Part shown: positions 47,311 to 57,562 of the stretch, one piece after another
Layout: each line of letters opens with the position of its first letter
Position numbering within the stretch: the stretch's first letter is position 1
Origin: an uncultured Mediterraneibacter sp.
Lineage (GTDB): Bacteria > Bacillota > Clostridia > Lachnospirales > Lachnospiraceae
Direction of reading: 5' to 3'
DNA length: 64,000 nucleotides
Assembly (NCBI GenBank): GCA_944381495.1
Contig: CALWLJ010000005.1
Coordinates: 62,001 to 126,000 of the forward strand
Program-made: the position numbers and the translations under genes
Notes under the pieces: model-generated
What the model was told of the DNA's origin: nothing
The model's input: the letters and a program-made list of their open reading frames with translations, nothing else
Database searches by the model: none

Positions 47311-48345
47311 TCAGTTATCCATATTTTCCAGTGGAAAAGTTACGCTCCAAGTTCCCTCTATTGGACCAGATGAAGTAATGAATTCCCCGTACAGATCATA
47401 TTCACCAAGTGTTTCTGCAGGAATTTCGTTGAAGATATAATCTTCATAGCTGCTTTCTCCTGCGTTATCAAAAAATGAGACAGAACTATCGCAGTTGATC
47501 GTATTGCCTGTTTCTTTGTTTATCAGAGCAATCATTCCGTGGTTATCCGTCTTTAAAATATCTTTATAGTAAACCTGGATATGGAGATATCCGTCAACAT
47601 AACCCATACCTGTCAGAGTCACTCCGTCGACAGGCGAACAGATACTGCCGGATGGTTTGAGAACCGTCAGCAGATCCTGGTCGTCAGAGTCTTTTTTCTT
47701 CTCGATAAACTCCGATCCGCCGATACCTCGCGGATAAACGCTCTGGCTTGTGTTGTCAAGCCGGATATCAGACAGATTTATATCATTAATGATCCCCTCA
47801 TATGTTTCCTTTTTGCCTATCATTTCCCGCAGTGAGAAGGTCAGTTTGTCACCGGTAATCTCCTGACCATTCCACTGTTCGATCGTGATAAGGAATTCGG
47901 CGGTATGGGTGTCAGGATCATAGTCGGCTAATATGCAGTGGCTTGTGCAGTCAAATGGAGTATTGATTTGATAACGGTCAAAAAGGTCAATGGTTTCATC
48001 GAATTTTGTCCCTTCCAGATCCTGCATTGAAATATAGATCTCCGCAGTGTTTTCATGTATGTATACCGCCGATACTTCCATACGGATATCGTTATCTTCG
48101 CAGGATAACTGCACCGGTTTGAAGAACTGGGCCGTGGCGGGAGAGACAGCATACAACATATCATAAAATGCAGGCATAGAAGCAGCCATTGCAGGAACGG
48201 CGAGACAGAATATAAGGCAAAGGCAGGCTGCAATGGCATACCACCTTTTTTGTCTGTTCCTTTTTGGAACGGCCCTACTTTCCGCTGCCAGAATATATTC
48301 TGGATCTATTAGATCCATTTTATTAAGTAATTCACTTCCTCTCAT
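47311..48345 (-). CDS. DUF4179-domain membrane anti-sigma factor
   Basis: 344 residues. A cytoplasmic N-terminus of about 33 residues, one membrane helix at about 35-54 (YAIAACLCLIFCLAVPAMAA), and a large extracytoplasmic domain of the DUF4179 type. This is the common layout of anti-sigma factors paired with an ECF sigma, holding it inactive until an envelope signal arrives. Its start overlaps the sigma gene stop by 4 nt (ATGA), so the two are co-translated. Confidence 0.85.
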   Translation of the reverse strand: MRGSELLNKMDLIDPEYILAAESRAVPKRNRQKRWYAIAACLCLIFCLAVPAMAASMPAFYDMLYAVSPATAQFFKPVQLSCEDNDIRMEVSAVYIHENTAEIYISMQDLEGTKFDETIDLFDRYQINTPFDCTSHCILADYDPDTHTAEFLITIEQWNGQEITGDKLTFSLREMIGKKETYEGIINDINLSDIRLDNTSQSVYPRGIGGSEFIEKKKDSDDQDLLTVLKPSGSICSPVDGVTLTGMGYVDGYLHIQVYYKDILKTDNHGMIALINKETGNTINCDSSVSFFDNAGESSYEDYIFNEIPAETLGEYDLYGEFITSSGPIEGTWSVTFPLENMDN

Positions 48346-48902
48346 AGAATGTAACCCTCCTTCTCAAGATAGTCACGAAGCCGGTTGCGGCTTCGGAAAA
48401 GCATAGTTTTTACTTTGCTCTCAGACAGTGAAAAACGTCGGGCAATGTCTGAAACAGAATCCAGATACCAGTATCGACGTACAAAAACATTTCTTTTTTC
48501 TTCATTAAGTGTGCTGAGAAATCCATTGATCGCCTCCCTTAAAGCTATATCGTCTATACGACATTCCACATTATTCGGAGCAGGAATGCACTGTTCCATC
48601 TCTGCGCTGAGCTCAGATATAAACGCGCGGCGTTTCAGCCGGCTGCGTTTCCGGCAGCAGTCCAGAGAAATGTGACGGGTGATCCGGGCAAGGAAAGCAT
48701 ACAGATAACTTCTCGGCTCATGCGGTGGAATCGAGTTCCATGCTTCCAGATAGGTATCGTTTTCACATTCTTCTGCTGTCTGATGATCTTTCACTATACC
48801 ATAAGCCAGAGCGCGTAAACGATCTCCGAATTTCTCAGAAGTCTGTTTAACGGCTGTCTCATCCCGGCGCAAATACAGAGCGATGATTTTATTGTCATCC
48901 AA
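48342..48902 (-). CDS. ECF-type sigma factor
   Basis: 186-residue extracytoplasmic-function sigma factor: region 2 (ALAYGIVKDHQTAEECENDTYLEAWNSIP) and region 4 (SDIARRFSLSESKVKTMLFRSRNRLRDYL) are clear. The TTG at 48902 is preferred as start: GGAGG lies 7 nt before it, while the in-frame ATG at 48926 carries the ribosome binding site inside its own codons. It probably directs its own operon. AAGGTTACA at 48966-48974 (TGTAACCTT on the coding strand) could be its -35 element. Confidence 0.88.
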   Translation of the reverse strand: MDDNKIIALYLRRDETAVKQTSEKFGDRLRALAYGIVKDHQTAEECENDTYLEAWNSIPPHEPRSYLYAFLARITRHISLDCCRKRSRLKRRAFISELSAEMEQCIPAPNNVECRIDDIALREAINGFLSTLNEEKRNVFVRRYWYLDSVSDIARRFSLSESKVKTMLFRSRNRLRDYLEKEGYIL

Positions 48903-49114
48903 ATTTTCCCCTCCTCCCTCGTACATTAAAAGGCCTTCACTATAACAAGCGCTGTTCAGAATATGAAGGTTACATTTTTTAGAAGATTATAGCAACTTTT
49001 TTTCTCGCAAGGAATCCAGATCTAAACATATCATTTCAATCATATTGAATGAGTAATTAAATTGCCTCATAATAATATATATAAAACCAAAGTTCATTCA
49101 AAGGAGGAATTGGT

Positions 49115-49393
49115 ATGTTTCGTACAATACAGGAAAGAGTGGATGATAAGTTATTTCCCTTCAAGACAAAGGAAAAATCCACTGCGAATAGTCCATATAC
49201 TTCTATGTCAGAAGACAAGATATTAAAAAACTTGACGAATCAAAGAAACATGCTGAACAGGGACTGTGCAGAAGAGCAGACGATATTATAGAGGATATGA
49301 GGACGAAATATGGATTATGAAGATAAAATAAGTGCCGATTTTCGGTATATTATAGATGATATCGGAGAAAATAATTCCGGTAATCAGCTTTGA
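49115..49393 (+). pseudogene. Decayed small gene pair, possible toxin-antitoxin remnant
   Basis: A 58-codon frame starts at ATG 49115 after AAGGAGG and ends at 49291. In another frame, open from about 49187 to 49320, the DNA reads KLDESKKHAEQGLCRRADD then IIEDMRTKYGL, which looks like the C-terminus of a RelB/DinJ-type antitoxin. So a 1-nt frameshift is likely near 49180-49230. A second frame (49310-49393, 27 codons, MDYEDKISADFRYIIDDIG) overlaps it by 11 nt, as toxin genes often do, but stops early. The identity is tentative. The surrounding stretch 48903-49565 holds only this, the sigma promoter and the eno regulatory region. Confidence 0.4.
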
Positions 49394-49404
49394 TCAACAT
49401 TAAA

Positions 49405-49419
49405 TGATAATCAATCTCA
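49405..49419. promoter_or_regulatory. Fur-like box upstream of eno
   Basis: TGATAATCAATCTCA matches 12 of 14 defined positions of the Firmicute Fur box TGATAATNATTATCA. It is about 146 nt before the eno start. Confidence 0.5.
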
Positions 49420-49457
49420 ACAAACCCCTTGTTTTAAGTCTATGATTCTGTTAAGAT

Positions 49458-49487
49458 ACATATAGTTAGTAACAACTAACTATATGT
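49458..49487. promoter_or_regulatory. Perfect 12-bp dyad with GTTAG-N6-CTAAC core, copy 2
   Basis: ACATATAGTTAG and CTAACTATATGT are exact inverted repeats around TAACAA. The core GTTAG-N6-CTAAC matches the site at 43238-43253. It lies between the Fur-like box and eno. Confidence 0.6.
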
Positions 49488-49526
49488 GAATGAATCATGG
49501 AAACTCCTTTGCCTGGAAATGCCTGA

Positions 49527-50861
<1,335 letters not shown>

Positions 50862-50905
50862 ACAGCAGCCTGATAGACTTCGGGCGCGGATGATAAGGAG
50901 ATCAA

Positions 50906-50953
50906 AGCCCCTCGGGCGTCTGATACTTGTTCGGATCAGGCGCCCGAGGGGCT
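50906..50953. terminator. Terminator after eno
   Basis: AGCCCCTCGGGCG-TCTGAT pairs with ATCAG-GCGCCCGAGGGGCT, a very GC-rich stem of about 18 bp with a 7-10-nt loop, followed by ATTCTGT. It separates eno from the convergent MerR-RDD pair. Confidence 0.8.
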
Positions 50954-51008
50954 ATTCTGTCGGTATTCTCTTTTCGTGCGACGCAGCGTTCTCTTATGTG
51001 GCAGAGCA

Positions 51009-52228
51009 TTAATTCAGCAGAAAGAACTGCAGCGGACTTGTCTTCAGAGTATCCGCCTCCCCTGTGATCTCCATGGAAAACTCCATATGATAAGATGGGT
51101 CTTCTCCATAGGCGGGGATCAGCAGTCCGTTCTCTGACCACTCATATCCGGAGTAATCAAAGGAAGCGCTGACCGTGACTCCGGCAGCCGTAAAGGAAAA
51201 ATCGTCATACAGCCAGGCATTTTCCGTGATCTGATCATAGATTTCCTGAGGTGGGATCTTCAGCAACTGATAATCCTCCTGTGCGCAGATGAAAGCGACA
51301 GCGGCGACTGCCAGGCCAGAGTGGAAGCCGCCTCAAGCAAGACAAAGGCACAGAGGTACGCGGATGCCGACAGATATGTGCTGCGTTTCTTTAAAACGAG
51401 AACAGATTCCTGTTCCCACTCCAGCGTTTCTTCCTTTTTGCAGGCAGTGTAGGATTTCCAGCGCCGGATCCATCCGTAAACCGGGATGAAGAATCCCAGT
51501 CCCCATCGGATGACGCCCCAGGTTCGACGGCGGGCTTCATTCTGGGTCAGCCTTGAGCCGTCCGGCGCGGTCACATAGAGGCCGAAAATCAGTTTTCCGG
51601 GGGTTGTCCCGGTCAGCGAGAGCAGCAGCGGCTCGGCCAGAAGCATGAGCAGAGCGCCTGCGATGGTGCCGGATACGGCTATAAATGCATACAGTCCGGT
51701 GTTGAGCACCGACGGGTGGATATTGATGCGGAATACAAGGGAAAGGAAGGCATCCCATGCCAGGGTATAGAGCAGAAAATCGATATTTCTGGCAAAATGT
51801 CTTTTCCAGGGAGAGGTCAACTTAGGAAGCGCGTCCTCTTTCAGCTCAGCAGTCCCGGCGGAAGGAGTGGCAAGCAGTTCCAGGTAGGGCCCGGCGTCAA
51901 AGGACTGGTATGACGCATGGTCCCTGCAGATCTGTTCGCAGACGTTCCGGCACTGTTCCAGGTCTTTTTCCTCCCGCTTCAGGCGGGAGATATGATCGGA
52001 GAGTGCGTCATTAAGACTGCGCTGTCCCTGATCCAGCGCTTTTATCTCCTCCAGACTTACATGAAGGGGCCGGAGCAGCCGGATCCTCTGCAGGATCATA
52101 AGATCCTCCTCAGAGTAGTTCCGGTAACCGTTGTCGTTTCTTGCAGGTTTCAGAAGACCTTCGGATTCATAGAAGCGGATATTGGCCCGGGTCATGCCGG
52201 ACAGGTTTTCTATTTCTTTTATAGTCAT
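51009..52228 (-). pseudogene. MerR-RDD regulator, copy 1, broken by an internal deletion
   Basis: N-terminal MerR helix-turn-helix (TIKEIENLSGMTRANIRFYE), coiled coil, then an RDD-type membrane domain with LLSLTGTTPGKLIFGL. The frame runs to 51260 but its last 15 or so codons are off-register. The real C-terminus is found in another frame (51009 to about 51310: VAFICAQEDYQLLKIPPQEIYDQI then AAGVTVSASFDYSGYEW). Compared with copy 2, about 330 nt coding for the extracytoplasmic part are missing. The join falls at TGGCAG, which would occur at both edges of the lost piece. The DNA-binding and membrane parts may still be made. Confidence 0.8.
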
Positions 52229-52257
52229 GATTGATTCCCCCTTTCACGATCGACAGA

Positions 52258-53754
52258 TCAGATTCCGGATCTGTACATGGAAAACTCCAGGCGGTATACC
52301 GGCTCTTTCCCATATTCGGGGACAAGTACATCTCCTCCGTTTTTCAGCCGGTAGCCGGATATTTCCCTCTCACATGTTACAGTAACGCCCGCAGCAGAAA
52401 AAGTAAAATCACGAAAGTCTGCTGCCTGGCTCCTGATCTGTTCATAGATACGGCATGGCGGCATGGAGAGGAGGGAGTAGCCATCCTGGGCGCAGAGATA
52501 GGAGAGGACGGAAACCGCCATGAAATCATCGTAAAGCACCAGGTCCACATCCTCGTTCTCGTAGGCCATGGAGAAACTGACGCCGGTGACCTGATCCCCT
52601 TCTGTTTCAAACTGCAGTTGCGGGAGTTCACCATATGTATTTCCAAAAGACTGCCAGACCGCTCCGTGCATCCACTCCCCGTTTTCATCGAGCAGCATGG
52701 GATAGGTCGGATAATATGCCAGGTATATTCTCAGGGTGTCCGGAATATTGACGGGCTGGTCAATCCCGTAAAATTGTTGGAGCTGATTATAATTCTCACA
52801 AAATTCCGCTACGGTCAGTTCTCCATGGTTCTCCGGGAGAGATCCCATCTGCCAGAACAGGAGAGACGCGGCACAGAACACAGCTTCACTGACCACGAAT
52901 CCCGCCGTCAGAAGGGGCAGCGGACGGTTTCGGAGAACCAGGACAGAGTCGCTCTCCCACTCCAGCATCTCTTCCTTTTTGCAGCCTTTGTAAGAACGGT
53001 ACATGCGGAACAGCTCGTACACAGGGATAAGGAAGCCGTATCCGTACCGGAGCATCGCCCAGGTCCTTCTAAGAGCGGCTCTGCGAGTCAGTCGTGTTCC
53101 CTCGGGGTCAGTGACCGACAGCCCGAAGAGAAATTTCCCGGGAGTCGTGCCGGTCAGAGACAGCATGACGGGTTCCAGGAGGAGCAGGAATATAATCTGG
53201 AACAGTCAGGAGAAAAAGGCGGTCCCTATATTTCCGGCGCGGATATTGACATGCATGCCCACGGCAAGGATACAGTTCAATATCAGACTGTATATTCCGA
53301 AGTCGACCCAGCGGGCAAGAAGACGTTTCCAGGGAGCCGTGACCTTCGGCAAAGAGTCCTCTTGCAGTTCCGGTACAGCAGAGTCTGGCAGAGCAGCCAT
53401 CAGTGTCAGATAATGTACGGCGTCCAGAGAGCGGTAATCCGGATGATCCGAGCAGATCTTTTCACAGATTTCCCGGCACTGCGCCAGATCTGTCTCATCG
53501 TTCTTCAGACGGACCAGGTGGGACAGCAGGGTGTCAGTCAGCTCCTTTTCACCATGGGTGAGAGCTCTGATGTCCTCCAGACTTATATGGAGAGTGCGGA
53601 GCAGTCGGATCCTCTGGAGGGATGCCATATCTTCTTCTGTATAATCTCTGTATCCGTTCGCATTTCTGGAAGGATGGATCAGCCCTTCGGTCTCGTAAAA
53701 TCTGATATTGGCTCGGGTCATGCCGGTCAAGTTTTCTATTTCTTTTATTGTCAT
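52258..53754 (-). pseudogene. MerR-RDD regulator, copy 2, with an in-frame TGA
   Basis: Same architecture as copy 1 with a full C-terminus (498 residues if read through): MerR domain, RDD membrane domain (LSLTGTTPGKFLFGLS) and a 200-residue C-terminal domain ending VYRLEFSMYRSGI. A TGA at 53206-53208 is codon 183, in frame between NIGTAFFS and LFQIIFLLLLEP, inside a membrane helix; TGG (Trp) is the likely ancestor. ATG 53754 follows AAGGAGGCGGGAAAT. The upstream 182-residue piece would still hold the DNA-binding domain. Sequencing error is possible. Confidence 0.75.
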
Positions 53755-53783
53755 ATTTCCCGCCTCCTTCATTTGCTGCACTC

Positions 53784-53814
53784 ATTATAGGGGGTAAAGA
53801 GACTTTACAGTCAA
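53784..53814 (-). promoter_or_regulatory. MerR-type promoter of the MerR-RDD pair
   Basis: On the minus strand, TTGACT and TATAAT are separated by 19 nt, longer than the usual 17, and the spacer holds the dyad GTAAAG-TCT-CTTTAC. A long spacer with a central dyad is the hallmark of MerR-activated promoters, so the pair probably autoregulates. Confidence 0.7.
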
Positions 53815-53820
53815 GTATAT

Positions 53821-53851
53821 TTGTATAAAAATTGCAGAAAACTGCTATAAA
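53821..53851 (+). promoter_or_regulatory. Divergent 19-bp-spacer promoter for the MFS gene
   Basis: TTGTAT, 19 nt, TATAAA, with GCAG-AAAA-CTGC at the end of the spacer. The spacer length suggests MerR-family control as well, although its dyad differs from the one in the facing promoter. The MFS start is about 117 nt downstream. Confidence 0.4.
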
Positions 53852-53967
53852 GTTGCATAGAACTGCCGGATAGGTAATCACGGGTAGACAGAAGGGACGA
53901 CATGTCTTACAATATGCTCTGACATCTCAGGATGAACGACAATGGAATACAGGAGGAAATGTTTATT

Positions 53968-55149
53968 ATGGTACAGATCTTATTAGTCATCATATACATA
54001 GCATTCATCAGTCTGGGACTTCCGGATGCCATGCTGGGCTCGGCCTGGCCTTCCATGTACGGAGAGATGGGAGTGCCGGTATCCTATGCCGGCGTGATCT
54101 CCATGATCATCGCTCTGGGTACCATCGTCTCAAGTCTTCAGAGTGACCGTCTCACGAGAAAAATGGGAGCGGGCATGGTGACGGCGTTGAGTGTGGCCAT
54201 GACGGCTGCGGCACTGTTCGGATTCTCCATCAGCAGCTCATTTCTGAGTCTCTGTCTGTGGGCAGTTCCCTATGGACTGGGAGCAGGAAGCGTGGATGCG
54301 GCGCTTAACAATTATGTGGCGCTGCATTATACAAGCCGGGATATGAGCTGGCTGCACTGTATGTGGGGCGTGGGGACCATCGTGGGACCTAATGTAATGG
54401 GATATGCTCTGACAAACGGCATGACATGGAACCGGGGATATTTTTACATCGCTCTTCTTCAGATCGTGCTCAGCGCGCTTTTGTTCCTCAGTCTGCCGAT
54501 TTGGAAAAGAATGGATAAGACAAGAGTTAAAGCAGTCCGGAGTGAAGAAGCGGAAAGGACGGAAAAGCCGCTTTCCCTAAAAGAAATATTTGCTATTCCC
54601 GGGGCAAAAGAGATCATGACGGCCTTTTTCTGTTACTGCGCCGTAGAGCAGACATCTATGCTATGGGGCAGCAGCTATATGGTGCTTCACAACGGAATAT
54701 CCGCTGAGAAAGCGGCTTCCTTTGCCAGCCTGTTTTGTATCGGCATTACAGCGGGAAGGTTTGTCAGCGGGTTTCTGACCATGCGCTTCAGCGACAAACA
54801 GATGATCCGGGCAGGACAGTCGATGATTATTGCCGGGATCGTGATCCTGATGCTCCCGCTGGGAGATATGGCGGCAGTTGCAGGGCTGGTAATGATCGGT
54901 CTGGGATGCGCGCCGGTGTATCCTTGCATCATCCACTCCACACCTGCCTGCTTCGGGCCGGAACGGTCCCAGGCTCTGATCGGAGTCCAGATGGCATGTG
55001 CCTATGTGGGAACCTGTCTGATGCCGCCGCTGTTCGGTCTGATCGCGAATCACATTTCGGCATCTCTGCTGCCGGTCTATCTGCTGATATTTGCTGTACT
55101 TATGGCGGTGATGTATACGATGGTAATAAAAAAGACACGCGCTGCCTAA
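53968..55149 (+). CDS. MFS transporter
   Basis: 393-residue major facilitator with twelve hydrophobic segments, beginning directly with a helix (VQILLVIIYIAFISLGLPDA). The loop 2-3 motif appears as SDRLTRKMGAG and the second half has MRFSDKQMIRAG. Its overall form resembles sugar or drug MFS proteins; substrate unknown. ATG 53968 is chosen as the start after AGGAGG (spacing 11 nt), since the ATG at 53959 is too close. It is divergent from the MerR-RDD pair, its likely regulators. Confidence 0.85.
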   Translation: MVQILLVIIYIAFISLGLPDAMLGSAWPSMYGEMGVPVSYAGVISMIIALGTIVSSLQSDRLTRKMGAGMVTALSVAMTAAALFGFSISSSFLSLCLWAVPYGLGAGSVDAALNNYVALHYTSRDMSWLHCMWGVGTIVGPNVMGYALTNGMTWNRGYFYIALLQIVLSALLFLSLPIWKRMDKTRVKAVRSEEAERTEKPLSLKEIFAIPGAKEIMTAFFCYCAVEQTSMLWGSSYMVLHNGISAEKAASFASLFCIGITAGRFVSGFLTMRFSDKQMIRAGQSMIIAGIVILMLPLGDMAAVAGLVMIGLGCAPVYPCIIHSTPACFGPERSQALIGVQMACAYVGTCLMPPLFGLIANHISASLLPVYLLIFAVLMAVMYTMVIKKTRAA

Positions 55150-55195
55150 GCAGAACATGTCTCTCATATCAATCAAGATACTATTATCCAAGAAG

Positions 55196-55243
55196 GAAAT
55201 CTCAGATCCTGCTTACTGCGGGAAACTGAGATTTCTTTTTTTT
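55196..55243. terminator. Terminator between MFS and DUF368 genes
   Basis: GAAATCTCAG and CTGAGATTTC form a 10-bp perfect stem with a 20-nt loop (partly paired), followed by an 8-T run. Confidence 0.85.
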
Positions 55244-55251
55244 TATTCAGT

Positions 55252-56097
55252 CTATTCAACCTTTACTTTGCTGTTGAAGTGATCCAGCGCCAGTGCGACC
55301 ACGATACCGATCACAATACAGATGATGTTCACCACAGCAGATCCGACTGTTGCGAAGCCGGATACAGGTATGATCATCACTGTGGCTGCAATCACAATGC
55401 CGATGATGCCGTGGAAGGCGATGGAATAGTAGTTGTCAAACAGTGCGTTGATAGCCTTCGCCAGGCAGATCACGGTGACAAGTGTTCCAATCCCTCCAGG
55501 CACCAGGATGCCCAGATCAAAGTGGCCGATACCGTCCACGAAGGGAGTATACAGACCCAGCGGCATTAACAGCGTGGAGAAGCTCATGCCTGGTGCGATC
55601 ACGCTGAGTGCCAGACAGAATCCGCAGAAGAGGTACCATGCGAAGTTCGGCGTCACCTCAACAGAGAACATCTGAAGTCCGATCAGCAGTGCGAAGATCA
55701 CACACATACATATGATCATGGAGATGAAAGAGCCTTTGCTTCGCCCTTGCTCGCCTGCCTCGCGGAAGAGAGAAGGCAGCATGCCGGTGATCAGACCGAT
55801 GAAGACACAGACGGACTGATCCGGATACTTCTCCAGGAAGAAGGAGAGGATGTTCGCAACGCCCAGGAATCCGATAACACCTCCGATGAAAACTGGGATC
55901 AGCGGAGGAACATGGCTCTTGAAGTTCTTAAAGGGGTTGGACAACAGTTCCATGATCGGCTTGTAGATGCCGAAGATTACACTCAGCACTCCGCCGGAAA
56001 TACCAGGCAGCACTGCACCAAGGCCAATCAGCGCACCCTGCACAATGCGATAAACAAACTGCAGGGGTGAAAAAGTGTTTTCCTTATTTTCACTCAT
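55252..56097 (-). CDS. DUF368 polyprenyl-phosphate transporter
   Basis: 281-residue membrane protein with about eight helices. GALIGLGAVLPGISGGVLSV and the repeated half ALSVIAPGMSFSTLLMPLG show the inverted PGxS repeats of DUF368. This family has been shown to recycle undecaprenyl phosphate across the membrane for cell-wall synthesis. The start ATG (56097) is followed by SENKENTFSP; upstream AAAGGATAC is a modest ribosome binding site. Confidence 0.88.
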   Translation of the reverse strand: MSENKENTFSPLQFVYRIVQGALIGLGAVLPGISGGVLSVIFGIYKPIMELLSNPFKNFKSHVPPLIPVFIGGVIGFLGVANILSFFLEKYPDQSVCVFIGLITGMLPSLFREAGEQGRSKGSFISMIICMCVIFALLIGLQMFSVEVTPNFAWYLFCGFCLALSVIAPGMSFSTLLMPLGLYTPFVDGIGHFDLGILVPGGIGTLVTVICLAKAINALFDNYYSIAFHGIIGIVIAATVMIIPVSGFATVGSAVVNIICIVIGIVVALALDHFNSKVKVE

Positions 56098-56190
56098 ATG
56101 TTCAAGTATCCTTTCTTTTCTATTTTATATTACTATATGTTGAAGCAAATAGTATTTTGCCCCTAGCATCATACTATGATTCTGCCAGAT

Positions 56191-56242
56191 TTTCAAGACA
56201 TTCCGCAAAAGTCTTGAAAGGCTACAGAATCCTGTCTATAAT
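56191..56242 (+). promoter_or_regulatory. Promoter of the maturase gene with an operator-like dyad
   Basis: TTGAAA (56214-56219), 17 nt, TATAAT (56237-56242). The dyad TTTCAAGAC-N11-GTCTTGAAA (56191-56199, 56211-56219) ends exactly on the -35 and could be the binding site of a repressor or activator. Confidence 0.65.
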
Positions 56243-56303
56243 GAAGTGTATTTAATACAAAAGATTTAATACAGACAAAAAGATGGGAGAGAAGGAGAAC
56301 ACT

Positions 56304-56345
56304 TTGACAGAGATACTTATGGTCTCCTTTTCCGATGTTCCCTGA
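56304..56345 (+). other. Possible 13-codon leader peptide
   Basis: TTG at 56304 follows GAAGGAG and opens MTEILMVSFSDVP then TGA at 56345, 20 nt before the maturase start. A GAAGGAGA/TCTCCTTTTC stem covers its ribosome binding site. Translational attenuation is possible but the frame is so short that chance is likely. Confidence 0.2.
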
Positions 56346-56365
56346 TTCAGTGAGGAGGAGAACTT

Positions 56366-57493
56366 ATGCCCCTTGGCAATATACTGATCAAACCGGCTTC
56401 CGGGCTGTGCAATATGCGCTGCGATTACTGCTTTTACTGCGATGAGGCGCAGAACCGTGAGACTGCTTCGTATGGAATGATGTCGGAGGAGACGCTCCGC
56501 CGTCTGGTGAAAAAGGTTATGTTTCAGGCCGAAGGAGAGGTCTGCTTTGCCTTTCAGGGGGGAGAACCGACTCTGAGGGGAATCGACTTCTTTCGAAAAG
56601 CTGTTGAGCTGGAGGAACGTTTTAACCGGAATCATGTGCGTGTGCGCAATACGTTGCAGACGAACGGCTATGATCTGGACGAAGAGTGGTGCCGCCTGTT
56701 CCGGGATCATGATTTTCTGATCGGTGTGTCAGTTGACGGCACTCAGACACTTCATGACCGTTACAGGCATGGCGCCGGCGGGGGAGGATCTTATGAGAGG
56801 GTTCGCAGCTCTATTCGTCTTTTGGAAGAATATGGAGTGGAATATAATATTCTTACAGTTGTGACCAGGCAGATGGCGGAGCATATCCATGAGATTTACC
56901 AGGAGTTCCGGCAGAACGGCTGGATGTATCAGCAGTATATCGCCTGCCTGGATCCGCTGGGAGAGGAACCGGGGCAGCGGGAGTATTCACTTACGCCGGA
57001 GATGTATGGTGGATTCCTGACAGAGCTTTTTGACCTCTGGTACAGGGACTGGAGAAAGGGGCGGGCGCCATATATCCGTCAGTTTGAGAACTATATCGGC
57101 ATCCTTATGGGCTATCCGCCGGAGTCGTGCGAGCAAAGAGGCATATGCAGTATTCAATGCGTTACAGAGGCGGACGGGAGTGTATATCCATGCGATTTCT
57201 ATGTGCTGGACGAATACTGCCTGGGAAATTTCAATACAGATAAGATAAAAGATTTTTTTGAAAGTGAAACAGGGGCGGATTTCGTAAAAGAATCCCGGAA
57301 TGTGTCCGGCATATGCCGGGAATGTCCCTGGTACAGTCTCTGTCGGAGCGGGTGCAGAAGGCACCGGTCTGTTCTGGATAAGGACGGCGGGTATCGGAAT
57401 TATTTCTGTGAAGGTTACCGGTATTTCTTCGAAAAGTGCGGGGAACGGATGCGGGAGATCGCAGCTTATCTGGCAGCTCCGGGAGGGCGGTAA
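56366..57493 (+). CDS. Radical SAM/SPASM anaerobic sulfatase-maturase-type enzyme
   Basis: 375 residues. The radical SAM cluster is C15-x3-C19-x2-C22 in CNMRCDYCFYC, with the GGEPTL and VSVDGTQ motifs. The C-terminal SPASM domain carries further Cys (CSIQCVTEADGSVYPCDFYVLDEYCLGN, CRECPWYSLCRSGCRRH). Relatives oxidise a Cys or Ser of a sulfatase to formylglycine without oxygen. No sulfatase gene lies in the window, so the partner is elsewhere. GAGGAGGAGAACTT precedes the ATG. Confidence 0.9.
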   Translation: MPLGNILIKPASGLCNMRCDYCFYCDEAQNRETASYGMMSEETLRRLVKKVMFQAEGEVCFAFQGGEPTLRGIDFFRKAVELEERFNRNHVRVRNTLQTNGYDLDEEWCRLFRDHDFLIGVSVDGTQTLHDRYRHGAGGGGSYERVRSSIRLLEEYGVEYNILTVVTRQMAEHIHEIYQEFRQNGWMYQQYIACLDPLGEEPGQREYSLTPEMYGGFLTELFDLWYRDWRKGRAPYIRQFENYIGILMGYPPESCEQRGICSIQCVTEADGSVYPCDFYVLDEYCLGNFNTDKIKDFFESETGADFVKESRNVSGICRECPWYSLCRSGCRRHRSVLDKDGGYRNYFCEGYRYFFEKCGERMREIAAYLAAPGGR

Positions 57494-57562
57494 AGGGCTG
57501 GTGACAGTTGTTTCATCAGCTCCCGGATACGGCCGGGCTGCCGGCAGGACTGCTGCTTTGTG

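Noticed and set aside
52231..53790. 519-codon plus-strand frame opposite MerR-RDD copy 2
   Set aside because: The minus strand carries unmistakable MerR and RDD motifs with an AAGGAGG start; the plus-strand frame is a shadow, kept open by the same codon bias.
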